A program made the translations under genes and the position numbers. A stretch of DNA of 64,000 nucleotides from Petunia secreta. Taxonomy: Eukaryota > Streptophyta > Magnoliopsida > Solanales > Solanaceae. Below are positions 63,328 through 64,000 of the stretch, one piece after another. The stretch covers positions 71,828,001-71,892,000 of the forward strand of contig JARKIP010000005.1 in NCBI GenBank assembly GCA_029990175.1, given 5' to 3'. Each line of letters starts with the position of its first letter. Position 1 is the first letter of the stretch. The notes beneath the pieces were generated by a model. The model was not told the origin of the DNA. It searched no databases and saw only the letters and a list, made by a program, of their open reading frames with translations.

Positions 63328-64000
63328 AAGAAGAAGAAGAAGAAGAAGAAGAAGAAGAAGAAGAAGAAGAAGAAGAAGAAGAAGAAGAAGAAGAAGAAGA
63401 AGAAAAAAAAAAGGTATTAACTTCAGACCAAAAGAGTTGAAGCTAGCTTAATTTGGCTTCAACTTCAACTCCGATGGTCTAAAGATAGGCAAAATAACCA
63501 GCCTCGATAAAATTGATCTCATAAGTGATTAAAACAAAATGGTGCACTAAAAAGTGGCTATCCATGAACTTCCCCCAGGAAGTTGCTAAAACTTTCTCTG
63601 GGCAGCTTATTTTACCCAAAAAATTTTGGGGCATTTGCAAAAATATGACACGGGAAGCAATGGTTTGCCTTTTTGCCCGCGCTAAGAGATGGTTTGTAAA
63701 AATACCCCCGTTAAGCTTTAATGAAAAAAATTCGGGGCCAAGACTTCCCGTTATATTTTTCTGCTTTTCAACACTTATCACTTCAAGTATTGGCAATAGG
63801 CAATACTTTCCGCACTTGGCCGTAAGTCTTGGCATTGATCCCTGCTCGATTTTCCAACACTTGCACGACAAGTATTGGCAATAGGCAACACTTGTTGCAC
63901 TGCGTCGTAAGTCTTGACAATTGTCAAGACTTTCCCCTTACAGTTTTCCCTCCATTCTCGCCATATAACTTGTAATATTGGCAAAACAGCACTTGCCCTT
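63326..64000 (+). repeat. Repeat unit, copy 3 (partial), starting with a longer (AAG)n
   Basis: About 25 AAG units (63327-63403) and then the same text as 55249 onwards, up to the window edge. Has more substitutions relative to copies 1 and 2 than these have between each other. Confidence 0.9.

Overview
The window is plant nuclear DNA that consists almost entirely of transposable elements. The polyprotein families (SIRE-type and Tork-type Ty1/copia, and Athila, Tat and chromovirus Ty3/gypsy), the plant-type primer-binding sites (tRNA-iMet, tRNA-Asp) and the plant-style introns point to a dicot. The general look of the families suggests Solanaceae, but that is an inference and no host marker gene is present. 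I see no rRNA, tRNA, CRISPR array or bacterial-style operon.

Layout. 1-1000: 5' end of an Athila/Tat-like element on the minus strand. 1040-2058: a TATA-bearing, LTR-like stretch that carries a Stowaway-like MITE. 2095-3239 plus 11745-11939: a decayed Tork-like copia fragment whose LTR was split by a SIRE-type copia element (3240-11744, minus strand, near-matching GGTAG/GGTAA target duplication). 12061-24670: a full-length but mutated Athila-type element on the plus strand with a perfect GTCAT duplication. 24676-25843 and 34637-38935: an older locus holding a small split gene and many short hairpins. Its first intron was opened by a chromovirus-type element (25844-34636, minus strand, GCAGC duplication) that has no recognisable pol. 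38936-49549: a young Tat-type element on the plus strand (ATCTC duplication, near-identical 559-bp LTRs). 49555-52470: a decayed DUF1985-like gene. 52475-54519: a truncated LTR of the chromovirus family in opposite orientation. 54440-64000: three copies of a repeat unit joined partly through an (AAG)n tract, interleaved with a chromovirus-type 5' leader and gag (56557-58500) and an Athila-like 3' end (58501-61076, minus strand).

The gag-pol reading frames are all broken by stops or frameshifts. Many stops are Trp-to-stop or Gln-to-stop changes that fit deamination of methylated cytosine. The clear exception is a five-exon gene on the antisense strand of the Tat element (48605 down to 45816). 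Its exons join in phase to about 815 codons without a stop, and a TATA box and a G-box lie upstream of its own start. This is the most interesting coding feature. The most interesting non-coding feature is the family of GTTGCC/GGCAAC hairpins in the 25.8 and 34.6-38.5 kb locus, with related motifs in the 55.6-63.9 kb repeats.

All element classes were assigned by eye from protein motifs, LTR ends, primer-binding sites, polypurine tracts and target duplications. Boundaries stated without a target duplication are approximate.
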